From assembly GCA_036490955.1 (NCBI GenBank), contig DASXCX010000174.1, positions 1-14,843 on the forward strand: a DNA stretch of 14,843 nt. The letters are read 5' to 3'. Source of the stretch: CAIKMD01 sp036490955. Its GTDB lineage: Bacteria > Pseudomonadota > Alphaproteobacteria > ATCC43930 > CGMCC-115725. Of the stretch, positions 13,844 through 14,843 are shown piece after piece. Numbering within the stretch: the first letter of the stretch is position 1; every line of letters starts with the position of its first letter. Under the pieces are notes generated by a model that did not search any database, was not told where the DNA came from, and was given only the letters and a program-made list of their open reading frames with translations. The position numbers were made by a program, and so were the translations under genes.

Positions 13844-14842
13844 TTATTGAAGCCGCGTGGCCGCTTCCTTGATGTAGCTGAGGTCGGCGTAATCGCCAGC
13901 AACCAGATCGCGCTTCAACAGCCCGGCGTCCTTTTCGACGCCGAAGACGCGTTGCAGCGACACGAGATCGGGAATGCCATTCGGATCGCGGTACTGTTCC
14001 TGCTTGGTGAAAATCCAGCCGCTGAACCGCTCCGGCGGCAATTTCGAGAAATCGGCGATGATTTTGATCGCTTCGTTGCGGTTGGCAGGATCGGTGTACC
14101 AGCGAACCGCGCGCAGCATATCCTCGAAGAAGTCGACGACCGCCGCGTGGTTGGCGGTGAGGAATGGCTTGCGGCCAACAAAGACCGACGTCTCCGTCGG
14201 CCCGAAGGCGTCCTTCTGCGTGAAAAGGGGCTTGGCGATCTCCTGCAGACCGGGATCGAAGAAGAAAAGGCCTTGCGCCGCGAGCATGTCGATCTTCTTG
14301 GCCTGGAGCATGGGCACGAGGCTCGCGGAGGGGGCTTCGATAACGGAATAATCGCGCTTGTCTTCCAGCCCGTGCTTGTGCAGCAGAACCCGCACGGCGA
14401 CATCGCCGATACTGCCGATGCCGATGGAGCCGAAGACCTTGCCTTTCAAATCCTCGATGCGGTTGATGCCGCTGTCTTTGCGCACCATGAAGGTCTGCGA
14501 AAAATAGTCGCCGACCCCGTCCTGAAACTCGTCGGCGAGGATGCGCAGGTCCTCGATCTTGGCATTCTGGATCGCCGCCGCGAGAGTGAAGACCGTGAGC
14601 GGCGACAGATCGATATCGCCAGACGCCAGCGCGGTCACGATCGGCGAGCTCGAGTTGAAATGGGTCGGCTCATAGGTGTAGGTGACGCCGAGATGCTTCG
14701 CGATCCCGGGCTTGGCGAAGAACACAGGCGGCAGCTCGGGCGGCGTGAGCACCCAGCCCATGCGGATCTTCACCGGGTCGGCCCAGCTCGGCGTCGCGAA
14801 AGCGATCACCAGCGCTACGAGAACGATAATTCGTGGTTTCAT
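13844..14842 (-). CDS. ABC transporter substrate-binding protein, NMT1/SsuA-like (SBP4)
   Basis: A 332-residue exported protein; the ATG lies at the right window edge, so its promoter and ribosome-binding site are out of view, but the start is credible because a complete Sec signal peptide follows (MKPRIIVLVALVIAFATPSW, cleavage after A21 before DPVKIRMGW). The body matches SBP1 and SBP2: VTALASGDIDLSPLTVFTLA, NRIEDLKGKVFGSIGIGSIG, KHGLEDKRDYSVIEA (almost identical in SBP2), and the ending DYADLSYIKEAATRL. MetE-like D follows 22 bases downstream on the same strand. The expected role is periplasmic binding of a solute for an ABC importer. Permease and ATPase genes, if linked, would lie beyond the right edge. 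The ligand is unknown. Confidence 0.9.
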   Translation of the reverse strand: MKPRIIVLVALVIAFATPSWADPVKIRMGWVLTPPELPPVFFAKPGIAKHLGVTYTYEPTHFNSSSPIVTALASGDIDLSPLTVFTLAAAIQNAKIEDLRILADEFQDGVGDYFSQTFMVRKDSGINRIEDLKGKVFGSIGIGSIGDVAVRVLLHKHGLEDKRDYSVIEAPSASLVPMLQAKKIDMLAAQGLFFFDPGLQEIAKPLFTQKDAFGPTETSVFVGRKPFLTANHAAVVDFFEDMLRAVRWYTDPANRNEAIKIIADFSKLPPERFSGWIFTKQEQYRDPNGIPDLVSLQRVFGVEKDAGLLKRDLVAGDYADLSYIKEAATRLQ

Positions 14843-14843
14843 C

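Noticed and set aside
12727..13872. 381-codon open frame on the plus strand opposite protein D
   Set aside because: Protein D on the other strand has the HxC/H/C motifs and a good ribosome-binding site; this frame has none and starts inside a repeat.
13822..13902. N-terminal extension of protein D from ATG 13902
   Set aside because: It would overlap the SBP4 coding region by 59 bases, and the extension has no similarity to the starts of A, B or C; the GGGAGGA site supports 13821.

Overview
The window looks like chromosome from a high-GC alphaproteobacterium, most likely in or near the Hyphomicrobiales (Bradyrhizobium-like). This rests on GC-rich codon use with long antisense reading frames, on protein style, and on a dispersed palindromic repeat at 12593-12671 of a type common in alphaproteobacteria. 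No species is assigned. No tRNA, rRNA, CRISPR array, transposase or integrase was recognised, and no gene-free stretch exceeds 300 bases.

Left part (1-3758): the end of a luciferase-like (LLM) flavin-dependent oxidoreductase on +. It converges on a two-gene minus-strand unit of a small exported muconolactone-isomerase-like/YCII-like protein and a Tat-exported epoxide-hydrolase-type alpha/beta hydrolase. Divergent from that unit is a LysR-type regulator, with repeated TGTTCA half-sites between them.

Centre (3889-12570): one tight co-directional run of eight genes with gaps of 10-32 bases and nothing else between them. It alternates cytoplasmic MetE/UROD-fold enzymes (the catalytic C-terminal half of cobalamin-independent methionine synthase) with exported NMT1/SsuA/TauA-type substrate-binding proteins (SBPs). 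The order is MetE-like A, SBP1, MetE-like E, MetE-like C, SBP2, MetE-like B, SBP3, MetE-like F. Right part (12790-14842): a further SBP and MetE-like D pair on the minus strand, converging on the run across a repeat-rich 219-base spacer.

The MetE-like proteins fall into two classes. E and F keep the canonical zinc ligand pattern HxC...E...C. A, B, C and D show HxC...H...C, with His where methionine synthase has Glu. There are four His-class enzymes and four SBPs, and each His-class gene is directly adjacent to an SBP gene. No ABC permease or ATPase is in view. I read this as a putative modular uptake-and-processing system in which each binding protein delivers a small, possibly organosulfur or methylated, compound to its own zinc-dependent transferase or lyase. 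The substrates are unknown, and the sulfur link is inference from family behaviour (sulfonate-type SBPs, zinc-thiolate chemistry, a neighbouring LLM oxidoreductase). This array is the best candidate for an undescribed system in the window.
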